Shown here in pieces: positions 9,027-15,883 of a DNA stretch of 64,000 nt. The position numbers were made by a program, and so were the translations under genes. The notes below the pieces were generated by a model. That model did not search any database. It worked only from the letters and a program-made list of their open reading frames with translations, and was not told where the DNA came from. Within the stretch, counting starts at the first letter, position 1. Each line of letters begins with the position of its first letter. The DNA is from Chloroflexi bacterium 54-19 (lineage in GTDB: Bacteria > Chloroflexota > Chloroflexia > Chloroheliales > Chloroheliaceae): contig MKTJ01000077.1 of assembly GCA_001898225.1 (NCBI GenBank), forward strand, positions 380,352 through 444,351. Direction: 5' to 3'.

Positions 9027-9064
9027 ATACTAATAGAGTTGTGTATCACATACTAATCGACTTG
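9027..9064 (+). repeat. Tandem 15-bp imperfect direct repeats upstream of the siderophore-interacting protein gene
   Basis: ATACTAATAGAGTTG (9027-9041) and ATACTAATCGACTTG (9050-9064) match at 13 of 15 positions and are offset by 23 bp. They lie 65-100 bp before the start codon, a plausible place for regulator binding sites. No classical Fur box is recognisable. Confidence 0.45.
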
Positions 9065-9128
9065 TAGGAATTTGCAGATTACACCTGGTCTATTTATAAA
9101 AAGACCAGGATTTTGAAAGAGAACAAAA

Positions 9129-9938
9129 ATGTCCACTAATCCATCATTAAATGCCCAGGAGACAGCCCCCGCGCCTCAACGACCGCGCCGGGTCTTTCGG
9201 CGGATCCGGGTGACTCGCGTAAGACAGCTTACCCCCCATATGGTCCGGGTAACCTTTACCGGTGACGACCTGGCCGCTTTTGCCTGGAATGGCCCTGCGG
9301 CCCATATCAAACTGGTCTTCCCGGAAGAGGGCCAGACCGAGCCTGAGATGCCGACCCCGGATGGCCCGCGCCTGAAGGGAGTACGCACCTATACACCGCG
9401 TCGTTTCGACCCGGCGGTCCCTGAACTGGACGTCGAATTTGTATTGCATGGGGTTGGTCCTGCCTCGAACTGGGCGGCCCAGGCCCAGGTAGGCCAGGTC
9501 TTGATTGTGGCCGGGCCGGGTCCGAGCTACCAGGTGGACCCCACCGCCGACTGGCTTATGCTGGTCGGGGATGACACGGCTATCCCGGCGATTTCCAGCA
9601 TCCTGGAGGCCCTGCCCGCTACCCTGAAAGCCTATGTCCTGCTCGAAGTGAGCGATGCTGCCGAGGAACGCGAGTTAAGCAGTGCCGCCCCGGTTGAGCT
9701 TACCTGGATTCACCGGGGTTCGAACCAGCCGGATGTGGCCCTGGAACAGGCCCTGCGGAACTTCAAACTCCCGGCAGGCAATGGTCGGGTTTACGTGGGG
9801 GCCGAAGCTGGGGTTATGCGCCGGATGCGCCATTATTTACTCAAAGACCTGGGGCTTGATGCCAGCAAGATAATTACCCGTGGTTATTGGAAGTTTGGCG
9901 ATACAAACTACACCGACCACGATTACGGCACCGACTAG
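9129..9938 (+). CDS. Siderophore-interacting protein (FAD-dependent ferric-siderophore reductase family)
   Basis: A 269-residue flavoprotein of the ViuB/SIP family, which releases iron from ferric siderophores in the cytoplasm using NAD(P)H. The FAD-binding domain shows TPHMVRVTFTGDDLAAF and GVRTYTPRRFDP, then ELDVEFVLHGVGPASNWA. The SIP C-terminal domain starts around residue 130 (DWLMLVGDDTAIPAISSIL) and ends with an acidic, Tyr-rich tail (GYWKFGDTNYTDHDYG). It stands alone with its own terminator, and no siderophore synthesis or uptake genes are in the window. The repeats at 9027-9064 may regulate it. Confidence 0.92.
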   Translation: MSTNPSLNAQETAPAPQRPRRVFRRIRVTRVRQLTPHMVRVTFTGDDLAAFAWNGPAAHIKLVFPEEGQTEPEMPTPDGPRLKGVRTYTPRRFDPAVPELDVEFVLHGVGPASNWAAQAQVGQVLIVAGPGPSYQVDPTADWLMLVGDDTAIPAISSILEALPATLKAYVLLEVSDAAEERELSSAAPVELTWIHRGSNQPDVALEQALRNFKLPAGNGRVYVGAEAGVMRRMRHYLLKDLGLDASKIITRGYWKFGDTNYTDHDYGTD

Positions 9939-9952
9939 ATTTTTTCTAATGA

Positions 9953-9995
9953 AAAAAGCCATCCCAGGTGTAAAACCTGGGATGGCTTTTTCGTT
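9953..9995 (+). terminator. Terminator after the siderophore-interacting protein gene
   Basis: A perfect 17-bp stem, positions 9953-9969 with 9975-9991, loop GTAAA. It starts with A5 and ends with T5, so it can act in both directions. Confidence 0.9.
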
Positions 9996-10113
9996 TGGTA
10001 ATAATTTATGATATTAGGCAAACCTATTTACTTATCACCTTATATACTATATTATTCAAATAATACATTTCAGATTTATTCTAATTGAAACCAATTGAGG
10101 AGTAGAAAATATT

Positions 10114-10728
10114 ATGGCTGATAAGAAGAAGCCAGATAAAAACCATAAGCAGCCCCAGGGTAAAGGGAAGATCCTTAATATGCCAAAACCTTTGGTTAAT
10201 TCTAAGGATCAAATTCCGACAATAACTTTTATTCAAGACGTACCTGAAGGAAGTGGCATTCCCTACGATGACTATAAAATTGAGGGTAACGATAAACCTA
10301 TAATGCCAATGCGTAAACGCTATAGAATCACTTATGATATGGAAGTATTTTTTGATCCAAAAGTCAAAAGTGACGATAGTATTACTCCAGAAGATGGAGA
10401 AATATTTGAGTTTTTCAAGTTTTACGCAAAACAAACGGATTTGCTTGCCAAGCATTTGAAGTTAGCCGTGTTATCTGATTTTACTCTTGTGGCGGATGAT
10501 AGGAATAAGGATTTGTTAGAGGCATTTGGTGTTGGAGAGTTTGATCAAAGTGACTTAGATGCTGAAGCGATAAAGAGGTTACCAACAGGACCAGTTCGTG
10601 ATTTTATCGAAGATTTAGTATCAGCCCAAGAACGTGAAGAAACCAATGGGTTTGATAATGTTGGTAACGCCTTCTTTGACTATACTAAAACCAAATTAAA
10701 TAGCATAAAGGTGGAAGAATTAGATTAA
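10114..10728 (+). CDS. Hypothetical protein, AT-rich gene
   Basis: I do not recognise this 204-residue protein. It has a lysine-rich start (MADKKKPDKNHKQPQGKGK), a mixed middle with a short hydrophobic stretch (LKLAVLSDFTLVADD) and an acidic, Asp/Glu-rich second half. No signal peptide, membrane helix or known catalytic motif is visible. Codon use is clearly more AT-rich than in the neighbours (TTA, ATA, GAT, AAT common), which suggests recent acquisition. The start is supported by TTGAGGAG 13 nt upstream. A TTTACT/TATTAT pair with a 17-bp spacer (10027-10055) is a possible promoter. It lies between a strong terminator and a convergent gene. Confidence 0.75.
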   Translation: MADKKKPDKNHKQPQGKGKILNMPKPLVNSKDQIPTITFIQDVPEGSGIPYDDYKIEGNDKPIMPMRKRYRITYDMEVFFDPKVKSDDSITPEDGEIFEFFKFYAKQTDLLAKHLKLAVLSDFTLVADDRNKDLLEAFGVGEFDQSDLDAEAIKRLPTGPVRDFIEDLVSAQEREETNGFDNVGNAFFDYTKTKLNSIKVEELD

Positions 10729-10782
10729 GCAATTACTGTTGGTAGCTGTTAAATTTGACAAACTTTTTTGAGGTATTCCCAG

Positions 10783-11049
10783 CTAAATAATACCAAAACT
10801 AAAGGCGGCGAAAAGTAATAAGACGACTCCAAGGGCCAACAAGACCAGGGCAGCCCGGCGCTGCCAGCTTGTCCGGCGAACCAACCGGCCATGCCCGGCG
10901 TGGGCGGCAATTCCCCTGGCGAAGATTTCTTCTTTTCCGGCAGGCTCGAACCCGGCGGTCCGTTTCAGCCACCAGGCCCGGCGGCAGTAGACATACGACC
11001 CGATTTCGCTGGCCCGGATGACCGGTTTTTTAGCCCTGGCTTTGCTCAT
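10783..11049 (-). CDS. Small membrane protein with Cas4-like N-terminal cysteine motif
   Basis: An 88-residue protein. Residues 11-31 (VIRASEIGSYVYCRRAWWL) resemble the first segment of Cas4/RecB-type PD-(D/E)XK nucleases (ASEIxxYxYCPRxWWL). The nuclease core and the C-terminal cysteine cluster are missing. Instead, one strong hydrophobic helix (RRAALVLLALGVVLLLFAAFSFG) forms the C-terminus. GGGAG lies 7 nt before ATG. It is 18 bp downstream of the GvpU-like gene and probably co-transcribed. It is either a natural short family with a borrowed motif or a remnant; the clean stop after a proper membrane helix favours a real gene. Function unknown. Confidence 0.65.
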   Translation of the reverse strand: MSKARAKKPVIRASEIGSYVYCRRAWWLKRTAGFEPAGKEEIFARGIAAHAGHGRLVRRTSWQRRAALVLLALGVVLLLFAAFSFGII

Positions 11050-11067
11050 GTTGCTGCTCCCTGAAAA

Positions 11068-11484
11068 TTAGCGGAGCGAACGGCTCGAACCCAACCGGAA
11101 ACCCTGCACGGCCAGTTGGCGCAGGTGCAGTAGCCCCAGGTGGGTAATACCTTCGTTTTCGGTATGCAAGACCGCTCGTTGGAGATAAATATCCTGCAAA
11201 TCTTCATCGCTGAGGGTGGGAGTCTCGCGAGGATTTTCCAGGTTAAAGGAAATGCCCGCAAAATTATCGAAAATGTTGACCAGGGCCCCTACCACGGTCC
11301 GCTCGGTTTCCCCGGTAAAAGGTCCGGTCCGCTGGAGCCTTTCGGAAAGAAGGCGGTAATAGGTTTTGGCCGGGATGAGTTCTCCCTCGATTATCCGGCC
11401 ACCGATGAGGATGGTGCAGTTGATTTCGAGTTCCATCTGGGGCAGGCGGTTTATAAGGTTTATCAAAAATTCTAATTCGCGCAT
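11068..11484 (-). CDS. GvpU-like conserved protein
   Basis: A protein of about 138 residues. The segment INLINRLPQMELEINCTILIG followed by GRIIEGELIPAKTYYRLL resembles the GvpU family (short beta-rich accessory proteins of some gas vesicle clusters), but no other gvp gene is present, so a gas vesicle role is not supported. I chose ATG at 11484 because the upstream in-frame ATG at 11556 overlaps a TATAAT box (11543-11548, minus strand). No convincing Shine-Dalgarno precedes 11484. It likely forms an operon with the small membrane protein that follows. Confidence 0.55.
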   Translation of the reverse strand: MRELEFLINLINRLPQMELEINCTILIGGRIIEGELIPAKTYYRLLSERLQRTGPFTGETERTVVGALVNIFDNFAGISFNLENPRETPTLSDEDLQDIYLQRAVLHTENEGITHLGLLHLRQLAVQGFRLGSSRSLR

Positions 11485-11640
11485 TTTAGCCAGCCACAAT
11501 TGTCTGAATTGAATAAGTCCTTTGGTATAAAAATTCGCCCTTATTATAACGTACAAAACCGGGCATGGTGGGGCAAAAAGTCCTGTTAACCGGAATAGAT
11601 TTATCCGTTTCTAAGGAAGGAAAAGAAAATGTATGAAAAG

Positions 11641-11673
11641 AAAAAACCCCGGTGACCTTACGGCCTACGGGGT
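11641..11673 (-). terminator. Terminator of the orphan transcription unit (bidirectional)
   Basis: Read on the minus strand: ACCCCG, a short internal loop, GGCC, a GTAA (GNRA) tetraloop, GGTC, then CGGGGT and six T. The mirror layout also gives a T-run on the plus strand. Confidence 0.75.
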
Positions 11674-11756
11674 CTTTTTTAATCATGTGTACTTTCGGAA
11701 CTCCCCGATAAAATCAATGGAACTGGCGTCCCACGATCACTGTTTCGGAAAGCCCC

Positions 11757-11813
11757 TTACCTGTCCACCTGATATCTCATTAAGAAAACGTGCCGTTTTA
11801 CGTTAGGATACAT
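11757..11813 (-). CDS. Possible 18-residue small ORF inside the orphan transcript
   Basis: GGGAGG is followed 8 nt later by ATG and an 18-codon ORF (MYPNVKRHVFLMRYQVDR) ending in TAA. The peptide is basic. The ribosome binding site is better than that of many genes here, but the ORF is so short that chance is possible. It could be a leader peptide or a small protein. Confidence 0.35.
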   Translation of the reverse strand: MYPNVKRHVFLMRYQVDR

Positions 11814-11884
11814 TGCTGTTTCCTCCCTTCCAATCGGCTAATTCTAGCTGAGACATTCTGGACTGGCGTCCTGAATGCTCTTTA

Positions 11885-11913
11885 ATACTAGCACAATTTC
11901 CCCGATTCGTCAA
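11885..11913 (-). promoter_or_regulatory. Consensus promoter of the orphan transcription unit
   Basis: On the minus strand: TTGACG (11913-11908), a 17-bp spacer ending in TGC, and TAGTAT (11890-11885). The expected start site is near 11878-11880, at the base of the first hairpin. Confidence 0.75.
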
Positions 11914-11985
11914 TCTTTTTTGACCAATTTTTACCCATTTTAACCAATACTTAACCCTACACTAAATTCTTACAAATAAGACTTT

Positions 11986-13986
11986 TTAGAAGTTAAAACC
12001 GAGCAAGTTCCAGTAGAGGAGAAAGACCACAAATACAAGGGAAGTTACCGCAAGCAGGGTAAAGTAGAGGCGAAACCAGACTGACCAGTATCGTTTTACC
12101 CAGGCCAGGACAGTTCCCCCTGCCAAAACCGGGGTCAGCAAGGTAGTAAAGATGGGCAGGCACAATAACGGCTCCATCAACACAGGTAGCCCGTAGATAA
12201 AGTCGTTGCGGAAAAGCACAATCATGATGCCCAGGCCGCTCAGAAAAGAGAGGGTCAGGACACAATAGACGAGCGATATGCGCCGGAAAAACTGTGGGGC
12301 GCTTGCCATGGGCGATTTGTAATTCTCAGCCCGGCTACTTCCCTTGCGCAGGTGTGTTGCGGCCCATGTCAATGGTCCCACCGTAAAGACAAGTCCCATA
12401 ATCCCGGCCAGCCACACCTGGAATACGCTCTGCTCGTACCAGTCCAGCTTTTGCCAGTCGTTGAGACCCACAAACATATGGGTTACTTTCCCCTGGCTAT
12501 CCTGCTCGAAATAAAGATACTCGCTGCTAAAATCGTTGCCATCCTTTAGCTTAAAAAGTTGGGGTTCGGTTTCGATCCAATGGCTGGGTTTGTAAAATGG
12601 GCTATCGGTCGGGATAGTGATAGTACCGTCCTGGTCGGCTACGACCTTTCCCTGTACGGTCAGGGAAAAGAGTTTTTCCAGGGTAGTGCGGTTGTAGCGG
12701 CTGGACCGGTAGACCCCGGCGAATTTATCCACGTCCCCCTTATTTGAAGCAATACTTTTGATTGGTAGGGCGGGAGCGGCGGCAGGGTAAAAGCGGTCAA
12801 TGAATTGTTGGACCAGATTTTCACGGGGCAAATTGATGTCGCGGTTGTACGAAACGAAAATCCCCACTTTCTTTTCGGGTATGAGCAGCAACAGGCTGGC
12901 AAAACCGGGCCAGTTCCCCTCGTGATAGAGAGTCCGCAGCCCGTTCTGATAATATTCGTCAAACCCATAGGTAATTCCGTTCAGGGCCGGATGGTGGCCG
13001 TACTGGCGGGTCTGCATTTCCTGGAGGGTAGCAGGTTGCAAGACCTGGGCATTGTTGTACCGCCCATCCCCCAGTTGAACCTCCATGAAGTGGGCTATAT
13101 CATCGGCGGTGGAGTTTAAAGAACCCGCCGGGTAGATTCGCTGGTAATCGAAGGGGATAGGCTCTAAATTATCGAAGGCGTACTGGTAGCCGGTAGCCCG
13201 CAACGCGTCCAGTTCGGGGGTAAGGCTAAAACTGCTGTAACGCATGTCCAGCGGTTGCAGAATGTTTTCCCGGACGTACTGGTCGAACGATTTGCCGCTA
13301 ACCGTTTCGACAATGTACCCGGCCAGGGCATACCCGTGGTTGGAATAGGAATAACTGTCCTGCTCACCGGGAGGTTCCACCAGGGGTGGCAGGCGTTGTT
13401 TCAGGTATTCTCCCAGGGGTTGGCGGTCGGCTTTATCCAGGGTAGTGATGCCAATCTCCTGTTCCTCGAACCCGGCGGTGTGGGTCAACAGGTTGCCAAT
13501 GGTTACGGGAAGGCCAAACCGCTCGTCCAACTTGAAGTCCGGCAGGTAGCGGTTGACCGGGTCATCGAGCCGGATTTTACCCTGCTCGGCCAGTTGCATG
13601 ATGGCGGTAGCCACGAACAGCTTGGAAATCGAACCTACCCGGAAAACCGTCTGGGCTGGGGATACCGTGGTCGTCCTGGCGGCGTTGGTAAAGCCGTACC
13701 CTTTGCTGAATAAAAGCTGGTCGTCTTTGACGATTGAAATGGTCGCGCCGGTAAAGTGATACTGGGCCATCTGGCCGGCGAAGAAGGTATCGAGATAGGT
13801 TTCCAGCCCGGTTTTGTCGTCGAGGTTGGCGGCAGTGGTCGTTTGAGGTGAGGGTGAGGTTGGCGTGGAAGTCCAAGGGGCGGCAGTAGCAGCCGCAGCC
13901 GTATTACCCAGGGCCAGGAGACAGGGCCAGAGCAAGAAAAAGAATATGGCTAAGGACCGGGGGCGATTACGCGGGCGGTTCCCCAT
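11986..13986 (-). CDS. Membrane-anchored serine hydrolase, beta-lactamase/PBP4* family
   Basis: A 666-residue protein of the class C beta-lactamase-like fold, which covers D-Ala-D-Ala peptidases, esterases and beta-lactamases. The start at 13986 (MGNRPRNRPRSLAIFFFLLW) has AAGGA 8 nt upstream and opens a signal peptide with Ala-rich cleavage region; an ATG 19 codons earlier is less likely. Motifs: the nucleophile S-x-x-K in RVGSISKLFVATAIMQ, the Y-x-N triad in SYSNHGYALAG, and a C-terminal H-E-G (LYHEGNWPGFASLLL) in place of KTG. A soluble C-terminal domain and about four membrane helices follow (last ~150 residues), so the catalytic domain should face outward. It has its own promoter with an inverted repeat. 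Confidence 0.88.
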   Translation of the reverse strand: MGNRPRNRPRSLAIFFFLLWPCLLALGNTAAAATAAPWTSTPTSPSPQTTTAANLDDKTGLETYLDTFFAGQMAQYHFTGATISIVKDDQLLFSKGYGFTNAARTTTVSPAQTVFRVGSISKLFVATAIMQLAEQGKIRLDDPVNRYLPDFKLDERFGLPVTIGNLLTHTAGFEEQEIGITTLDKADRQPLGEYLKQRLPPLVEPPGEQDSYSYSNHGYALAGYIVETVSGKSFDQYVRENILQPLDMRYSSFSLTPELDALRATGYQYAFDNLEPIPFDYQRIYPAGSLNSTADDIAHFMEVQLGDGRYNNAQVLQPATLQEMQTRQYGHHPALNGITYGFDEYYQNGLRTLYHEGNWPGFASLLLLIPEKKVGIFVSYNRDINLPRENLVQQFIDRFYPAAAPALPIKSIASNKGDVDKFAGVYRSSRYNRTTLEKLFSLTVQGKVVADQDGTITIPTDSPFYKPSHWIETEPQLFKLKDGNDFSSEYLYFEQDSQGKVTHMFVGLNDWQKLDWYEQSVFQVWLAGIMGLVFTVGPLTWAATHLRKGSSRAENYKSPMASAPQFFRRISLVYCVLTLSFLSGLGIMIVLFRNDFIYGLPVLMEPLLCLPIFTTLLTPVLAGGTVLAWVKRYWSVWFRLYFTLLAVTSLVFVVFLLYWNLLGFNF

Positions 13987-14032
13987 TACGAATTCCTTAA
14001 TTTCCCGGTGGTATCTACAACCTTCAACAAAC

Positions 14033-14072
14033 AAGTTAGACAAAATCTAACTTATTGTAAGAAGGGTGTCAA
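14033..14072 (-). promoter_or_regulatory. Promoter of the serine hydrolase gene with operator-like inverted repeat
   Basis: On the minus strand: TTGACA (14072-14067), a 17-bp spacer and TAGATT (14049-14044). An 8-bp inverted repeat AAGTTAGA-N5-TCTAACTT (14033-14040 and 14046-14053) covers the -10 and start site, where a repressor would block transcription. Confidence 0.7.
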
Positions 14073-14220
14073 ATCCTGGCTGAATTTTGGAAAGATGACT
14101 ATATTCCCGGTGAAATCAGGACCAAACCGGCTTTCCATAATAAATTTTCAGGGTATAATATTTTAACAAGGTATATTCCCTGATTTTTAGTCTGGTTAGC
14201 CGCAAAATAGGAGCGCCCAT

Positions 14221-14988
14221 ATGCCCGGACCTCAACCGTTGCCACTTCCCCTGATTGTCTCGCTTTTTAACATGCCCAACATTCCCGGCGCGAATATCTC
14301 CGGCCCAAATATCCAGACGCCGAACATGCCTTCGGTAAACGCGCCGAATTTTTATGGCCCCACCATTGATGGGCCGACCATCAGCAGCAGCGGTATCCAG
14401 GGACCTTATGTCCAGGGACCGCAGTTTCAAGGCCCTTCCTACAACGGTCCGCAGTTGCCGGGCCAGAGTTATTCTGGCACCAGCGCGCCGCCTGCGGGAC
14501 GGGTTGAAAGCTCAGAGGGGAAATATGCCGGTTTCTGGTTGGGGGTCCTTATCTTCGTGTGGGCGCTGGCCCTGGTTGCCTTGATTGTGCTGGGTATGTT
14601 CCTGGCCGGGTACAATGTGAACCCCTTTAACTACCAGCGTTATAAGGCCCAGGACGTTATGAACGCTTTTACGCAAGCGGGGCTTGAAATCTCCCGGCCC
14701 ACCTCTTACGGGTCGAGTGGCGGTTTTGGAGCGCAGCAGCCTCCTTTTACCTACGTGGATGGCTTCAATTTTGCGGTCCCTTCGTCGGGTCCGACCGGTT
14801 CGGGTGGGATTACCAGCTTCAGTTCGGGCTCCGAACTCGATAAAGCCAAACTCTATCTTTCCGACCAGACCAAGACCGGCTCTATTCCCTACCGGATTTA
14901 TACCAAGGATAATATTTTAATTTACCTGAACGTTTCGTCGGAAGCGCAGGCCAAACGGTACGAAGCGGTCCTCGATAGCATGAAGTGA
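14221..14988 (+). CDS. Membrane protein with Gly/Pro/Asn-rich N-terminal repeats
   Basis: A 255-residue protein of unknown function. Residues ~15-90 are a low-complexity tract built from short units around GPxI/GPx (for example NISGPNIQTPNMPSVNAPNF and GIQGPYVQGPQFQGPSYNGP). One membrane helix follows (~103-128, FWLGVLIFVWALALVALIVL), then a soluble domain of about 120 residues ending in a Ser/Gly-rich loop and YRIYTKDNILIYLNVSSEAQ. Without a signal peptide the repeat tract is probably cytoplasmic and the C-terminal domain external. TAGGAGC precedes ATG, and TATAAT at 14154-14159 is a likely -10. Confidence 0.75.
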   Translation: MPGPQPLPLPLIVSLFNMPNIPGANISGPNIQTPNMPSVNAPNFYGPTIDGPTISSSGIQGPYVQGPQFQGPSYNGPQLPGQSYSGTSAPPAGRVESSEGKYAGFWLGVLIFVWALALVALIVLGMFLAGYNVNPFNYQRYKAQDVMNAFTQAGLEISRPTSYGSSGGFGAQQPPFTYVDGFNFAVPSSGPTGSGGITSFSSGSELDKAKLYLSDQTKTGSIPYRIYTKDNILIYLNVSSEAQAKRYEAVLDSMK

Positions 14989-15109
14989 CCTGCCCGCTAA
15001 AAGCTATATTTTGGGGAAATTTTTGTTTTTTTGCTCCCAGGATAATAGTTAACGATCGCTTTTGGCCTTAACATTGGGTTTGCGCCTGTCTTTTCGCTAG
15101 AAAAATTAT

Positions 15110-15838
15110 ATGTCCAGCGTCACTTTTCATTTTTACGACGAGCTTAATTATTTCCTGCCACCCTACCAGCGTGATACCGATTTTACTCACACCTTTGAGG
15201 GACGCGTTTCCATCAAGGATATGATTGAGTCGCTTGGGGTGCCGCACACCGAAATCGAAGCAATTTCGGCTAACGGACGCGGTGTCGATTTGACTTACCT
15301 GGTGGATGATAACAACCGGCTCGAAGTTTACGGCTTTTCCTCAAAACTTCCGGTGCCCAATTTAATAAGACCGCCGCTAAAAGAAGCCCCGACCTTTATC
15401 CTGGATGTGCATCTCGGCCAGCTGGCGGTATATCTTAGGATGCTGGGTTTCGATGTCCTCTATCGCAACGATTACGAAGATAGTGAAATATCTATAATCG
15501 CTAACAAAGAGCAGCGGGTGGTTTTGAGCCGGGACAGGGGTCTATTCAAACGTAGCCTGGTCGATTACGGCTATTTTGTCCGCGAGGTCAAGCCAAAACG
15601 CCAGTTGGCGGAAGTGGTCAAACGGTTCGACCTGCAACAATACTTCAAACCGCTCCGGCGCTGTATCCGCTGTAACGGTAAGTTAGCCCCGGTCCCCAAA
15701 GAAGCCGTGTTAGACCGGTTGGAACCCCTGACCGCCCGCCTTTACAACGAATTCAGCCAGTGCCCCGACTGCCAGCAGGTTTATTGGAAGGGTTCGCACT
15801 ACGATAACATGCTCGATTTTATCCAGAATATAAAATGA
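15110..15838 (+). CDS. Mut7-C RNase domain protein with N-terminal ubiquitin-like domain
   Basis: A 242-residue two-domain protein. Residues 1-~85 form a ThiS/MoaD-like ubiquitin fold (Mut7-C ubiquitin type: SVTFHFYDELNYFLPPYQRD). Residues ~95-242 are the Mut7-C PIN-like RNase domain with conserved acidic residues (FILDVHLGQLAVYLRMLGFD, RVVLSRDRGLFKR) and a zinc ribbon CIRCNG...CPDCQQVYWKGSHYDNM. The family is predicted to cut or bind RNA, and the biological target is not established. No good Shine-Dalgarno precedes the start. It may follow the upstream membrane protein gene (121-bp gap). Confidence 0.9.
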   Translation: MSSVTFHFYDELNYFLPPYQRDTDFTHTFEGRVSIKDMIESLGVPHTEIEAISANGRGVDLTYLVDDNNRLEVYGFSSKLPVPNLIRPPLKEAPTFILDVHLGQLAVYLRMLGFDVLYRNDYEDSEISIIANKEQRVVLSRDRGLFKRSLVDYGYFVREVKPKRQLAEVVKRFDLQQYFKPLRRCIRCNGKLAPVPKEAVLDRLEPLTARLYNEFSQCPDCQQVYWKGSHYDNMLDFIQNIK

Positions 15839-15883
15839 AACTGCCTTTTTATAAAACCAGCAGGACAAATCCTTCACTATTAT

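Larger units (their letters stand above)
11641..11880 (-). ncRNA. Candidate structured RNA or leader-peptide transcript of ~235 nt
   Basis: An isolated unit between two minus-strand genes with a consensus promoter and an intrinsic terminator. The 5' end folds into a hairpin (11880-11850) of GAG/CTC, CATTC/GAATG and GGAC/GTCC capped by GCCA. A second hairpin (11737-11713) has ATC/GAT and TGGGAC/GTTCCA capped by the same GCCA loop. Between them lies a short ORF with a good Shine-Dalgarno. The octamer TTCCGAAA also occurs twice (minus strand, near 11750 and 11700). I do not recognise it as tmRNA, 6S, RNase P, SRP RNA or a known riboswitch. The structure was paired by eye. Confidence 0.5.

Noticed and set aside
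10783..11049. CRISPR-Cas remnant
   Set aside because: Only a short Cas4-like motif is present; there are no repeats, spacers or other cas genes in the window.
11486..11686. Minus-strand ORF of 66 codons overlapping the terminator near 11650
   Set aside because: It reads through an intrinsic terminator hairpin and into the GvpU-like gene, with no ribosome site.
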